This document shows, in pieces, positions 51,842-59,192 of a DNA stretch of 64,000 bases; position 1 is the stretch's first letter; each line of letters begins with the position of its first letter. This stretch comes from Bradyrhizobium iriomotense. GTDB lineage: Bacteria; Pseudomonadota; Alphaproteobacteria; Rhizobiales; Xanthobacteraceae. A program made the position numbers and the translations under genes. The stretch lies in NCBI RefSeq assembly GCF_018130765.1, contig NZ_JAFCJZ010000018.1, forward strand, positions 62,001 to 126,000, written 5' to 3'. The notes beneath the pieces were generated by a model that did not search any database, was not told the origin of the DNA, and saw only the letters and a list, made by a program, of their open reading frames with translations.

Positions 51842-52347
51842 TTACGGAGCAGCGCATGCCCGCAAATACCAGCCTGCCCCCGCTCGGGCTGCTCGTCGAC
51901 AAGGCCAATCAACTGGTGCAGACGCTTGCCACCCCGTCACTGGTGCAGCTCGTGCTGCGCCTTGCGCTGGCCGTGCCGTTCTGGCGCTCGGGCATGCTCA
52001 AATGGGCCGGCTTCCTGCGGCTCAACGACACCGCCGTGACGCTGTTCAGCGACGAATTCATGCTGCATCTGCCGGGCGGGCCTTATCATTTTCCGGCACC
52101 GGCGGTGATGGCCTTTCTGTCGGGCTGCGGAGAGATCATGTTTCCGATCCTCCTGGTGCTGGGTCTCGGCACACGGTTCGCAGGGCTCGGACTGCTGTTC
52201 ATGACCGTGATCGTCGAGCTCACGGTGCCCGACGGCTGGCCGATCCATCTCACCTGGGCGGCCATGGCGCTCGGCATCATGGCTTACGGGCCAGGGAACC
52301 TCTCGCTCGACCACCTCATCTGCCGCGCGCGATCGCACGGGCGATGA
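51838..52347 (+). CDS. DoxX-family membrane protein of the bufferin operon
   Basis: A 169-residue membrane protein with four helices (LVQLVLRLALAVPFWRSGML, PAVMAFLSGCGEIMFPILLV, FAGLGLLFMTVIVELTV and HLTWAAMALGIMAYGPGNLS). This is the DoxX family, found as HvfX/BufD in bufferin-type operons. It may support maturation, transport or quinone-linked redox steps; its role is unproven. ATG overlaps the bufC stop. The operon ends here, 6 bases before the convergent SDR gene. Confidence 0.88.
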   Translation: MITEQRMPANTSLPPLGLLVDKANQLVQTLATPSLVQLVLRLALAVPFWRSGMLKWAGFLRLNDTAVTLFSDEFMLHLPGGPYHFPAPAVMAFLSGCGEIMFPILLVLGLGTRFAGLGLLFMTVIVELTVPDGWPIHLTWAAMALGIMAYGPGNLSLDHLICRARSHGR

Positions 52348-52353
52348 GCGCAC

Positions 52354-53199
52354 CTACATCCCGCTCAGGCCGCTATCGACCGCGAGCGTTTGCGCGGTGA
52401 TGTAGACGCTCTCGTCCGACAGGAAGAACAGCACGGCATAGGCGATTTCCCAGGCCGTCGCCTGGCGGCCGAAGGGAATGTGGCCTTTGCCACGGTTGGG
52501 GCGGCCGGCGCCGGCTTCGCGGCCGTTGGGGGTGTCGACGAGGCCGGGATAGACGAGGTTGGCGCGGATGCCGCGGCGCGATCCGAGATGGGCGATGTTG
52601 CGCATGAGGCCGCCGAGCGCGGCTTTCGATGAATCATAGACCGCCATCTGCGAGCCCGCCTTCAGTGCGGCGATTGAGGAGATGAAGACGATGGCGCCGC
52701 CATTGTCGAATTTTGGCATCGCGGCGCGGCAGCACAGCATGGGGCCGCGGACGTTGACGTCGTAGATCCTGTTCCACTCCTCGGCGCTGACGGCATCGAG
52801 GCCAACCTGGCCGAAGGTGCCGATGTTCAGCACCATGCCGTCGAGGCCGCCCATGGCGCGATGCGCCTCGTCGATCATCCGGACCACGTCGGCCTCGCGC
52901 GTGACGTCGGCCGCAATCGCAAACCCCTCCCCGCCCTCATCGGTGATGCGCTTGACGGTCTGTTCGGCAGAGCTGCGATTGAGATCGGCCACCGAAACCT
53001 TCGCACCTTCGCGTGCGCATAAAATGCTCATGGCGCGGCCGTTGCCGATCGGGTCGGTTGAGGCATCGAACACGCGCTGGCCGCCGCCGACGATCAGGAT
53101 GCGGCGACCTTTCAGGCGCCCCCTGCCCGGCGCCTCGCCCGAGGACTCCGCACTGGGCGGACGAACGTAGCGCTCCGGCTTGGTCTCGGTGTCCGTCAT
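52354..53199 (-). CDS. Short-chain dehydrogenase/reductase (SDR)
   Basis: A 281-residue SDR. Cofactor motif is unusual: ILIVGGGQRVFDASTDPIGN, so the classical TGxxxGIG loop is stretched by an insertion. Downstream motifs are normal: LNIGTFG (NNAG position), FISSIAALKAG with catalytic Ser, and YDSSK with catalytic Tyr and Lys. It starts one base after the CMD-like gene stop (TGAGATG), so it is the last gene of the TetR arm. Substrate unknown; likely acts on the compound handled by the divergent SBP/hydrolase/VOC arm. Confidence 0.9.
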   Translation of the reverse strand: MTDTETKPERYVRPPSAESSGEAPGRGRLKGRRILIVGGGQRVFDASTDPIGNGRAMSILCAREGAKVSVADLNRSSAEQTVKRITDEGGEGFAIAADVTREADVVRMIDEAHRAMGGLDGMVLNIGTFGQVGLDAVSAEEWNRIYDVNVRGPMLCCRAAMPKFDNGGAIVFISSIAALKAGSQMAVYDSSKAALGGLMRNIAHLGSRRGIRANLVYPGLVDTPNGREAGAGRPNRGKGHIPFGRQATAWEIAYAVLFFLSDESVYITAQTLAVDSGLSGM

Positions 53200-53200
53200 C

Positions 53201-53761
53201 TCAGCCGCCCTGCTTCTTGCCGCCGTCATAGACCTTCATGCCGGCGGCGGGATCGAGATCGGTTTCGGTCGCTTCAGTCAGGCGCGCCATCATCATGTAG
53301 AAGCCGAGCGCGACGATGGATTCGACGATCTCCTGGTCGCTGAAGTGTTTTCGCGCGGCAGCGAAGGTCGCCTCCGCCACGCGGACGTTCTCGACCACCT
53401 CGCGGCCGAACTTCAGCAGGGCGCGCTCGGCATCGCTTAAGCCGGCAGCATCGTAGTCGGCGCGCTCGACGGCATCGATCTGCGCTTGCGTGCAGCCGAC
53501 GCCGAGCGCGATCGGCACGTGCTGGCGCCATTCATAGGCGCCGCCTTCGAGCTGCGCAGCCTGCAGGATCAGCAGTTCGCGGTTGACGGCCGAGAGCTTC
53601 TGCTTGTGCAGGATCGAATTGCCGAGCCGCATCGCCGGGATCATGTTGGCCTCGGCATGGGCCATCATGCGGAAGATGTTGAGCTTGACCGGCATGCGGT
53701 CGAACGAGGCGCGGATGTCGCCGCTCGTCGTCTCCGGATCAATCAGGGGCAGCCTTGCCAC
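53201..53761 (-). CDS. Carboxymuconolactone decarboxylase-like protein
   Basis: A 186-residue AhpD-fold protein with NRELLILQAAQLEGGAYEWR, QHVPIALGVGCTQAQIDAVE. As in its counterpart at 37.7 kb, the core helix carries YEWRQH in place of a CxxC pair, so it is a decarboxylase-like, not peroxiredoxin-reductase-like, member. The start is a GTG preceded by GGGAG, inside the 3' end of the TetR gene (overlap 23 bases). Middle gene of the TetR-CMD-SDR unit. Confidence 0.84.
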   Translation of the reverse strand: MARLPLIDPETTSGDIRASFDRMPVKLNIFRMMAHAEANMIPAMRLGNSILHKQKLSAVNRELLILQAAQLEGGAYEWRQHVPIALGVGCTQAQIDAVERADYDAAGLSDAERALLKFGREVVENVRVAEATFAAARKHFSDQEIVESIVALGFYMMMARLTEATETDLDPAAGMKVYDGGKKQGG

Positions 53762-54437
53762 GCGTTTCTCCCTTGGCTTTTCGTTTCTTGTTGTCGGTGT
53801 CACTGCCCGCCGCGATCAGCGACAGGAAGAAGGACAGATAGCGGTCGATCGCCTCGATCACCTTCGGCCGCGGCGAGGGCACCGCGCCCATCACGTAATG
53901 CTCGAGGCGGATATAGATGAGGCCGGCGGCGAACAGCCGCGCGGTCTCGCGCGGATCGGTGGTCGAGATCAGGTCGGCGAGCGCGAAGCCGCGGAAATAA
54001 TCCGTCATCATGCTCTGCTCGCGCGCGTAGAAATGGTCGGCGAACTTGGCGCGGATGCCGGGGACGCGGTTGCGCTCGGCGGTGATGACCTTCTGGAACT
54101 GGTGCTCGCGCGGATCGGACCATTGCTCGACGAGGTCCAGCGCGAACTGCCGGCAGAACGCGGAGGGCTGGCGTGCCAGCTGCTTGTAGCGCAGCTCCTC
54201 CAGCCGGCTCGCCGAGCTGGCGGGGCCGTGTTCGGCGACGATCGCTTCCAGGATCGCGGCCTTGCCGGAGAAATGATTGTAGAGGCTGCTCTCGCGGATG
54301 CCGACGCGGCGCGCGAGCTCGCGCATCGAGGCACCGCCATAGCCGCTCTGTGCGAACAGGTTCAGCGCCTCGCTGAGGATGCGCTCGCGCGTCGTGGGCG
54401 CAGCCGCTTCCGCTGCGCTGGAGGTGTGGACAGCCAT
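53739..54437 (-). CDS. TetR-family transcriptional regulator
   Basis: A 232-residue regulator. The helix-turn-helix (about 15-65) reads RERILSEALNLFAQSGYGGA, SMRELARRVGIRESSLYNHF and SGKAAILEAI. The ligand domain follows (about 75-205), and the end is basic (NKKRKAKGETRGKAAPD). Start chosen at MAVHTSS; the upstream frame is a shadow across the operators. Two near-perfect palindromes lie between this gene and the divergent solute-binding gene, so it very likely controls both arms. Confidence 0.92.
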   Translation of the reverse strand: MAVHTSSAAEAAAPTTRERILSEALNLFAQSGYGGASMRELARRVGIRESSLYNHFSGKAAILEAIVAEHGPASSASRLEELRYKQLARQPSAFCRQFALDLVEQWSDPREHQFQKVITAERNRVPGIRAKFADHFYAREQSMMTDYFRGFALADLISTTDPRETARLFAAGLIYIRLEHYVMGAVPSPRPKVIEAIDRYLSFFLSLIAAGSDTDNKKRKAKGETRGKAAPD

Positions 54438-54443
54438 GGCGGC

Positions 54444-54473
54444 TTGACTAACGAACGATCGTTCGCTAGTCAA
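54444..54473. promoter_or_regulatory. TetR operator 1: 30-bp near-perfect palindrome
   Basis: Core CGAACGATCGTTCG (54452-54465) extended by TTGACTA on the left and TAGTCAA on the right, with one mismatched pair (54451/54466). Lies 7 bases upstream of the TetR ATG, so binding should block that gene directly. Confidence 0.85.
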
Positions 54474-54477
54474 CCGT

Positions 54478-54493
54478 ACGAACGATCGTTCGT
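54478..54493. promoter_or_regulatory. TetR operator 2: 16-bp perfect palindrome
   Basis: ACGAACGATCGTTCGT, the same core as operator 1, with centres 27 bases apart. It is about 112 bases before the divergent solute-binding gene. Two sites on nearly the same helix face imply cooperative or dimer-pair binding. Confidence 0.85.
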
Positions 54494-54604
54494 TTCGCCA
54501 GTCTGGCAACAACGGGCGCGGCCCGCAAGCTTCGCGCGGGCGCCGTTCTCGCGTTTCAACTCCGCTCCATCGAGAGGCGGAGAGCAATTTTGGGGAGACG
54601 ACTC

Positions 54605-55816
54605 ATGGCGCGCTTTGCCCGCCTTCGCCTGGCTGCGGCCTGCATCCTGTTGCCGCTGCTCGCAAGCAGCACCGCCTCTGCCCAATCCGCCAAATACGAT
54701 CCCGGCGCCGACGACAAGACCATCAAGATCGGCACCACCGCGCCGCTGAGCGGACCGGTCTCTGCCTTTGCGCAGATCGCGAAAGCGGCGGAGGCCTATT
54801 TCCGCAAGGTGAATGACGAGGGCGGCGTGAACGGACGGCGCATCCAGATGATCATCGCCGACGATGCCTACAGCCCGCCGAAGACGGTGGAGCAGACGCG
54901 GCGGCTTGTCGAAAGCGAGGAAGTGCTGCTGATCTTCGGCGGCGTCGGCACACCGACCAACAGCGCCGTGCACAAATATCTCAACGATCGTAAGGTGCCA
55001 CAGCTCTTCCTGGGGTCAGGCGCGGCGAAGTGGGATGATCCCAAGAACTTTCCGTGGACCGTCGGATGGCAGCCGACCTATCGCGACGAGGCGATCGCCT
55101 ACGCCAGATACATCAAGGCCAGCCACGCCAACGCGAAGATCGGCGTGCTCTACCAGAACGACGATCTCGGCAAGGACTATCTGAAGGCGCTGGAGGAAGG
55201 GCTCGGCAGCGGCGAAGCGATCGTCGCGCGCGCAGCCTATGAGACCTCCGCGCCGACGGTCGACACCCAGATCCTGCAACTGAAGACCGCCGGTGCTGAC
55301 GTCGTGCTAGTGGCGGCGACGCCGAAGTTCGCGGCGCAGGCGATCCGCAAGATCGGCGAGATCGGCTGGAAGCCGGTGACGATCATCTCCAACGTCTCGG
55401 CCTCGATCAGCGGCGTGCTGGAGCCCGCCGGCAAGGACAATTCCACCGGCGTCATCTCCAGCCAGTATCTGAAGGACGCGACCGATCCGGCGCTGAAGGA
55501 CGATGCCGGCACCAAGGAATGGCTCGCCTTCATGGACAAATATCTGCCCGACGCCAACAAGAGCGATTGGCTCAACGTCTATGGCTACACCATCGCGCAG
55601 ACGCTGGTGACGGCGCTGAAAGCATCAGGCAACGACCTCACCCGCGCCAACGTGATGAAGCAGGCGACCAGCCTGAAGGACGTGCACCTGCCGATGCTGA
55701 TCAACGGCACCGCGGTGAACAACTCGCCCGAGCGCTACACGCCGATGACGAGCCTCCAGCTGATCCGCTTCGACGGCACGCGCTGGGTGCCGTTCGGCGA
55801 GCTCCTGAAGAACTGA
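54605..55816 (+). CDS. ABC transporter solute-binding protein, branched-chain amino acid type
   Basis: A 403-residue periplasmic protein with a signal peptide (MARFARLRLAAACILLPLLA, cut near ASAQS). LivK motifs: TIKIGTTAPLSGPVSAFAQI, FRKVNDEGGVNGRRIQMIIA, DDAYSPPKTVEQTRRLVE. The start is fixed by GGGGAG. First gene of the arm divergent from TetR, 2 bases before the metallo-hydrolase. No permease or ATPase genes nearby. Substrate presumed to be the compound sensed by the TetR protein. Confidence 0.92.
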   Translation: MARFARLRLAAACILLPLLASSTASAQSAKYDPGADDKTIKIGTTAPLSGPVSAFAQIAKAAEAYFRKVNDEGGVNGRRIQMIIADDAYSPPKTVEQTRRLVESEEVLLIFGGVGTPTNSAVHKYLNDRKVPQLFLGSGAAKWDDPKNFPWTVGWQPTYRDEAIAYARYIKASHANAKIGVLYQNDDLGKDYLKALEEGLGSGEAIVARAAYETSAPTVDTQILQLKTAGADVVLVAATPKFAAQAIRKIGEIGWKPVTIISNVSASISGVLEPAGKDNSTGVISSQYLKDATDPALKDDAGTKEWLAFMDKYLPDANKSDWLNVYGYTIAQTLVTALKASGNDLTRANVMKQATSLKDVHLPMLINGTAVNNSPERYTPMTSLQLIRFDGTRWVPFGELLKN

Positions 55817-55818
55817 GC

Positions 55819-56712
55819 ATGCGGCAGGTGAAGATCGGCAGCATGCGGGTCGATCTCGTCAGCGAGATCCCCGCGCTCGCTTTTGAGAAGACCTGGCTGT
55901 TCGCCAACGTCACCGACGCAGTGATCGCGGAGAACCGGAGCTGGCTCGATCACCGCTACATCGAGCCGGAGACCGGCCGCTTCATCCTCAGCCACCACTC
56001 CTATCTCGTGCGCACGCCGCGCTGGACCGCCATCGTCGATACCTGCTGCGGCAACCACAAGAAGCGGCCGCGCGTGCCCGTATGGAATAATCTCGACCAG
56101 CCCTACCTCGACAACATGCGTACGCTGGGTGTTACCCCTGAACAGGTCGACTTCGTGATGTGCACACATCTGCATGTCGATCACGTCGGCTGGAACACGC
56201 GGCTCCTCGACGGCCGCTGGGTGCCGACCTTCCCCAACGCGCGCTATCTGATGGGGCGCGAGGAGTACCGGCATTTCGAGGCCGCGCACAATGCCGCGCC
56301 GAGGAGCCCGGTGAACCATGGCTCGTTCGAGGATTCCGTGCTGCCGGTGGTCGCCGCGGGACTTGCCGAGCTGGTCGAAACCGATCACCGCCTGTTCAGC
56401 GATCGCGACGCGAGCTTGCGCTTTGCGCCAGCGCCCGGGCACACCGCGGGCAACATGCAGATCCATCTCAATGGCGGCCACGATCACGCGGTGATGTCGG
56501 GCGACGTGATCCATCATCCGATCCAGTGCGCCGCGCCCTGGCTGTCCAACGCCGCCGATGTCGATCCGGCCGCGGCGATCGCAACGCGGATGGCGCTGCT
56601 GGAGGAACTCGCGGAGACGCCGAGCTATCTGCTCACCGGCCATTTTCCCGCACCGACCGCAGGCCGCGTGATCCGGCACGGCGATGCCTATCGATTTCGT
56701 TTCGAAGATTAG
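55819..56712 (+). CDS. Metallo-beta-lactamase-fold hydrolase
   Basis: A 297-residue MBL-fold protein. The metal motif is THLHVDHVG; later ligands are in APAPGHTAGN, MSGDVIHHPI and LTGHFPAPTAG. The fold fits lactonases (AHL-lactonase-like), arylsulfatases or phosphonate hydrolases; this subgroup (WLFANVTDAVIAENRSWLDH, YLVRTPRWTAIVDTCCGNHK) is common next to SBPs in Bradyrhizobium. Starts 2 bases after the solute-binding gene, so clearly co-transcribed. Confidence 0.9.
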   Translation: MRQVKIGSMRVDLVSEIPALAFEKTWLFANVTDAVIAENRSWLDHRYIEPETGRFILSHHSYLVRTPRWTAIVDTCCGNHKKRPRVPVWNNLDQPYLDNMRTLGVTPEQVDFVMCTHLHVDHVGWNTRLLDGRWVPTFPNARYLMGREEYRHFEAAHNAAPRSPVNHGSFEDSVLPVVAAGLAELVETDHRLFSDRDASLRFAPAPGHTAGNMQIHLNGGHDHAVMSGDVIHHPIQCAAPWLSNAADVDPAAAIATRMALLEELAETPSYLLTGHFPAPTAGRVIRHGDAYRFRFED

Positions 56713-56723
56713 GAAATGCGAAC

Positions 56724-57692
56724 ATGATGCTGCGCACCATCACGCTTTCGTTTCTCGCATTGCTATCGGCCGCGCTGCCGGCGCGAGCGGAAGACCCCGC
56801 CGCCTATCCCACGCACAAGATCAAGATGCTGTTGCCCTACGCAGCCGGCGGCGGCGGCGACGTGGTCGGCCGGCTGCTCGCCGACAGGATGGGCAAGTCG
56901 CTCGGGCAAAGCATCTATATCGAGAACCACACCGGCGCTGCCGGTACGCTCGGCACGCAGATGGTCGCGACCTCGCCGAATGACGGCTACACCATCACCG
57001 TCGGCGGCATGACCACGCATGTGCTGGCGCCCGCGATCTACCCGAAGCTGCCCTACGATTCGATCAAGGATTTTACGACGATCGGGCGCGTCGGCGTCTC
57101 CTCCATCATCCTGGTGGCGACCAAGGACTTTGCCGCCAATGACATCAAGGGCCTGATTGCGCTGGCGAAGAAGGGCGAACCGATCCAGTACGGCAGTTGG
57201 GGCATCGGCTCGACCGGGCAGTTCTGCGCGGAGATCCTGATGCAGCAGACCGGCATCAAGATGGAGCACGTGCCGTTCAACGGCATCGCCAAACTCGCCG
57301 GTGACCTGCTCGGCGGCCACATCTCGCTCGCGACGCTCGACGTTGCGACCGCGACGCCGCTGGTGAAGGACGGCTCGATCAAGGCGCTGGCCGCCTGCGG
57401 CGAACGCTCGCCGAGCCTGCCTGATGTCGCCAGCTACGGGGAGCAGGGCGTGCCGTTCGATCGCAGCCTCTCCTGGGCGATGTATGCGCCGGCGGGTCTT
57501 GCTCCGCCGATCGCCGCGAGGCTGTCGGCTGCGCTGAACGACGCGCTCGGCGATGCCGAGGTCAAGGAGAAGCTGTTGAAGCTGGGCATCACGCCGCAAT
57601 TCGTCCCCGGCGAGGAGCAGCGCGACATCAACGCCCGCGACATCGCGGCCTGGAAGCAGGTTGCCAAGGACGCCGGCATCGAGGTCAAGTGA
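56724..57692 (+). CDS. Tripartite tricarboxylate transporter solute-binding protein (TctC/Bug family)
   Basis: A 322-residue exported protein (signal MMLRTITLSFLALLSAALPA). Bug/TctC motifs: KIKMLLPYAAGGGGDVVGRL, TGAAGTLGTQMVATSPNDGY, DFTTIGRVG, and GDLLGGHISLATLDV. Partner membrane proteins TctA/TctB are not in the window. The combination with an ABC-type SBP in one operon is uncommon. AGGAAATG precedes the ATG, 11 bases after the hydrolase stop. Confidence 0.92.
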   Translation: MMLRTITLSFLALLSAALPARAEDPAAYPTHKIKMLLPYAAGGGGDVVGRLLADRMGKSLGQSIYIENHTGAAGTLGTQMVATSPNDGYTITVGGMTTHVLAPAIYPKLPYDSIKDFTTIGRVGVSSIILVATKDFAANDIKGLIALAKKGEPIQYGSWGIGSTGQFCAEILMQQTGIKMEHVPFNGIAKLAGDLLGGHISLATLDVATATPLVKDGSIKALAACGERSPSLPDVASYGEQGVPFDRSLSWAMYAPAGLAPPIAARLSAALNDALGDAEVKEKLLKLGITPQFVPGEEQRDINARDIAAWKQVAKDAGIEVK

Positions 57693-57717
57693 GCGGGTCG
57701 AGAAGAGGAGCACGGGC

Positions 57718-58257
57718 ATGAGCCGCATCTTCGGCGCGGTGCGCCAGAATGGATATGTGGTGCGGGACATCCACGCCGCGATGAAGCACTGGATCGAAAC
57801 CATGGGCGTCGGTCCCTGGTACTACATGGACCGGGTCAAGACCGACTGGTTCCGCCATCGCGGCCAGGACTCTGCCGTCGAGATGAGCATTGCGCTGGCC
57901 AATTCCGGCGATCTGCAGATCGAGCTGATCCAGCAGCGCAACGACGCACCCTCGCTGTACAAGGAGTTTCTGGACGCCGGCCACGAAGGCCTCCAGCACA
58001 TGTCGTACTGGAGCCACGACTATCAGGTGCTCTACGACAAGGCGATCGGGCTCGGCTACAAGATCGGCCACGAAGGCCAGATCGGCGGCGACAAGGGGCG
58101 CTTTGCCTATTTCGACACGCAGGCGCATCCGGGAACGATCATCGAGATCTCCGACATCAGCGGCACCAAGGGGCCGTTCTTCGAGAAGGTCCGGCAGGCT
58201 GCGTTGAACTGGGACGGCACGCGGCCGATCCGCGAGGTCGGCGGCGGGAGATCGTAG
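57718..58257 (+). CDS. VOC-family (glyoxalase/dioxygenase-fold) protein
   Basis: A 179-residue VOC protein: RQNGYVVRDIHAAMKHWIET, MGVGPWYYMDR, LQIELIQQRNDAPS, EGLQHMSYW, GRFAYFDTQAHPGTIIEISD. His and Glu at typical metal-binding places (GLQHMSYW, IIEISD) are visible. Such proteins act as glyoxalase, dioxygenase or epimerase; the exact reaction is unknown. GAGGAG precedes the ATG. Last gene of the arm that begins with the solute-binding gene. Confidence 0.88.
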   Translation: MSRIFGAVRQNGYVVRDIHAAMKHWIETMGVGPWYYMDRVKTDWFRHRGQDSAVEMSIALANSGDLQIELIQQRNDAPSLYKEFLDAGHEGLQHMSYWSHDYQVLYDKAIGLGYKIGHEGQIGGDKGRFAYFDTQAHPGTIIEISDISGTKGPFFEKVRQAALNWDGTRPIREVGGGRS

Positions 58258-58349
58258 AGCCGATCGCCGGCGGGACTTGCGTCGTTGCTGGCGCGAGCGG
58301 GAAACCATGCTAACGTGAGCCTCGTGTCCGAACCTTCAGCGAGGCAAGC

Positions 58350-59162
58350 ATGTCCGACACTGACAAGGTTTTCGCCGGCTCGATTCCGAAAATCTACGAC
58401 GAGTATCTCGTCCCGCTGATCTTCTCCGTCTATGCGCGGGACATGGCACGGCGCGTCGCCGCGCGCTCTCCTTCCGTGCTGCTCGAGATCGCCGCGGGCA
58501 CCGGCGCAGTGACCCGCGCCGTGGCAGCGGCGCTACCACCCGGCATCCGTTACGTCGCGACCGACCTCAACGAGCCGATGCTCGCGGTCGCCGCGCAGCG
58601 TCAGGCCGATGATGACCGCATCACCTGGCGCCAGGCGGACGGAATGGCCCTGCCCTTCGGCGACGCCGAGTTCGACGTCGCCTGCTGCCAGTTCGGCGCG
58701 ATGTTCTTTCCGGATCGCGTCAAGGCCTACGGAGAGGTGAAGCGCGTCCTGAAGCCAAACGGCACGTTCGTGTTCAACGTCTGGGATCGCATCGAGGACA
58801 ATGTGCTCACGCATGAAGCAACGGTCGCGCTCGAAAAGCTGTTTCCCGACGATCCGCCCCGTTTCATGGTCCGAACGCCGCACGGCTATCACGACAAGGC
58901 CGTCATCAGGACCGATCTCGAACGTGCGGGCTTTCGTGACATCTCAATCGAAACGCGATCCGAGATCAGCCGCGCACCGTCGGCCGAATACGTCGCAATC
59001 GCGCTCTGCCAGGGCACGCCGCTGCGCAGCGAGATCGAGGCAAGGGATGCAAGCAAGCTGCAGGCTGCAACTGATATCGTTGCCGAGGCACTCCGGGCGC
59101 GCCATGGCTCCGGAGCGGTCGAGGGCAAGATCCAGGCGATCGTGATCGAGGCGCGTCGGTAA
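58350..59162 (+). CDS. Class I SAM-dependent methyltransferase
   Basis: A 270-residue methyltransferase with the SAM motif LLEIAAGTGAVTRAVAAALP, motif II region IRYVATDLNEPMLAVAAQRQ, and VACCQFGAMFFPD and VLKPNGTFVFNVWD later. This is the ubiquinone/menaquinone-biosynthesis (UbiE)-like and general small-molecule type. Acceptor unknown. It lies 92 bases after the VOC gene, with its own GAGG site, so may or may not be part of that unit. Convergent with the L,D-transpeptidase gene. Confidence 0.88.
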   Translation: MSDTDKVFAGSIPKIYDEYLVPLIFSVYARDMARRVAARSPSVLLEIAAGTGAVTRAVAAALPPGIRYVATDLNEPMLAVAAQRQADDDRITWRQADGMALPFGDAEFDVACCQFGAMFFPDRVKAYGEVKRVLKPNGTFVFNVWDRIEDNVLTHEATVALEKLFPDDPPRFMVRTPHGYHDKAVIRTDLERAGFRDISIETRSEISRAPSAEYVAIALCQGTPLRSEIEARDASKLQAATDIVAEALRARHGSGAVEGKIQAIVIEARR

Positions 59163-59192
59163 TCGGCCTCAGCCCGCGGCGCGCAGCGTGCC

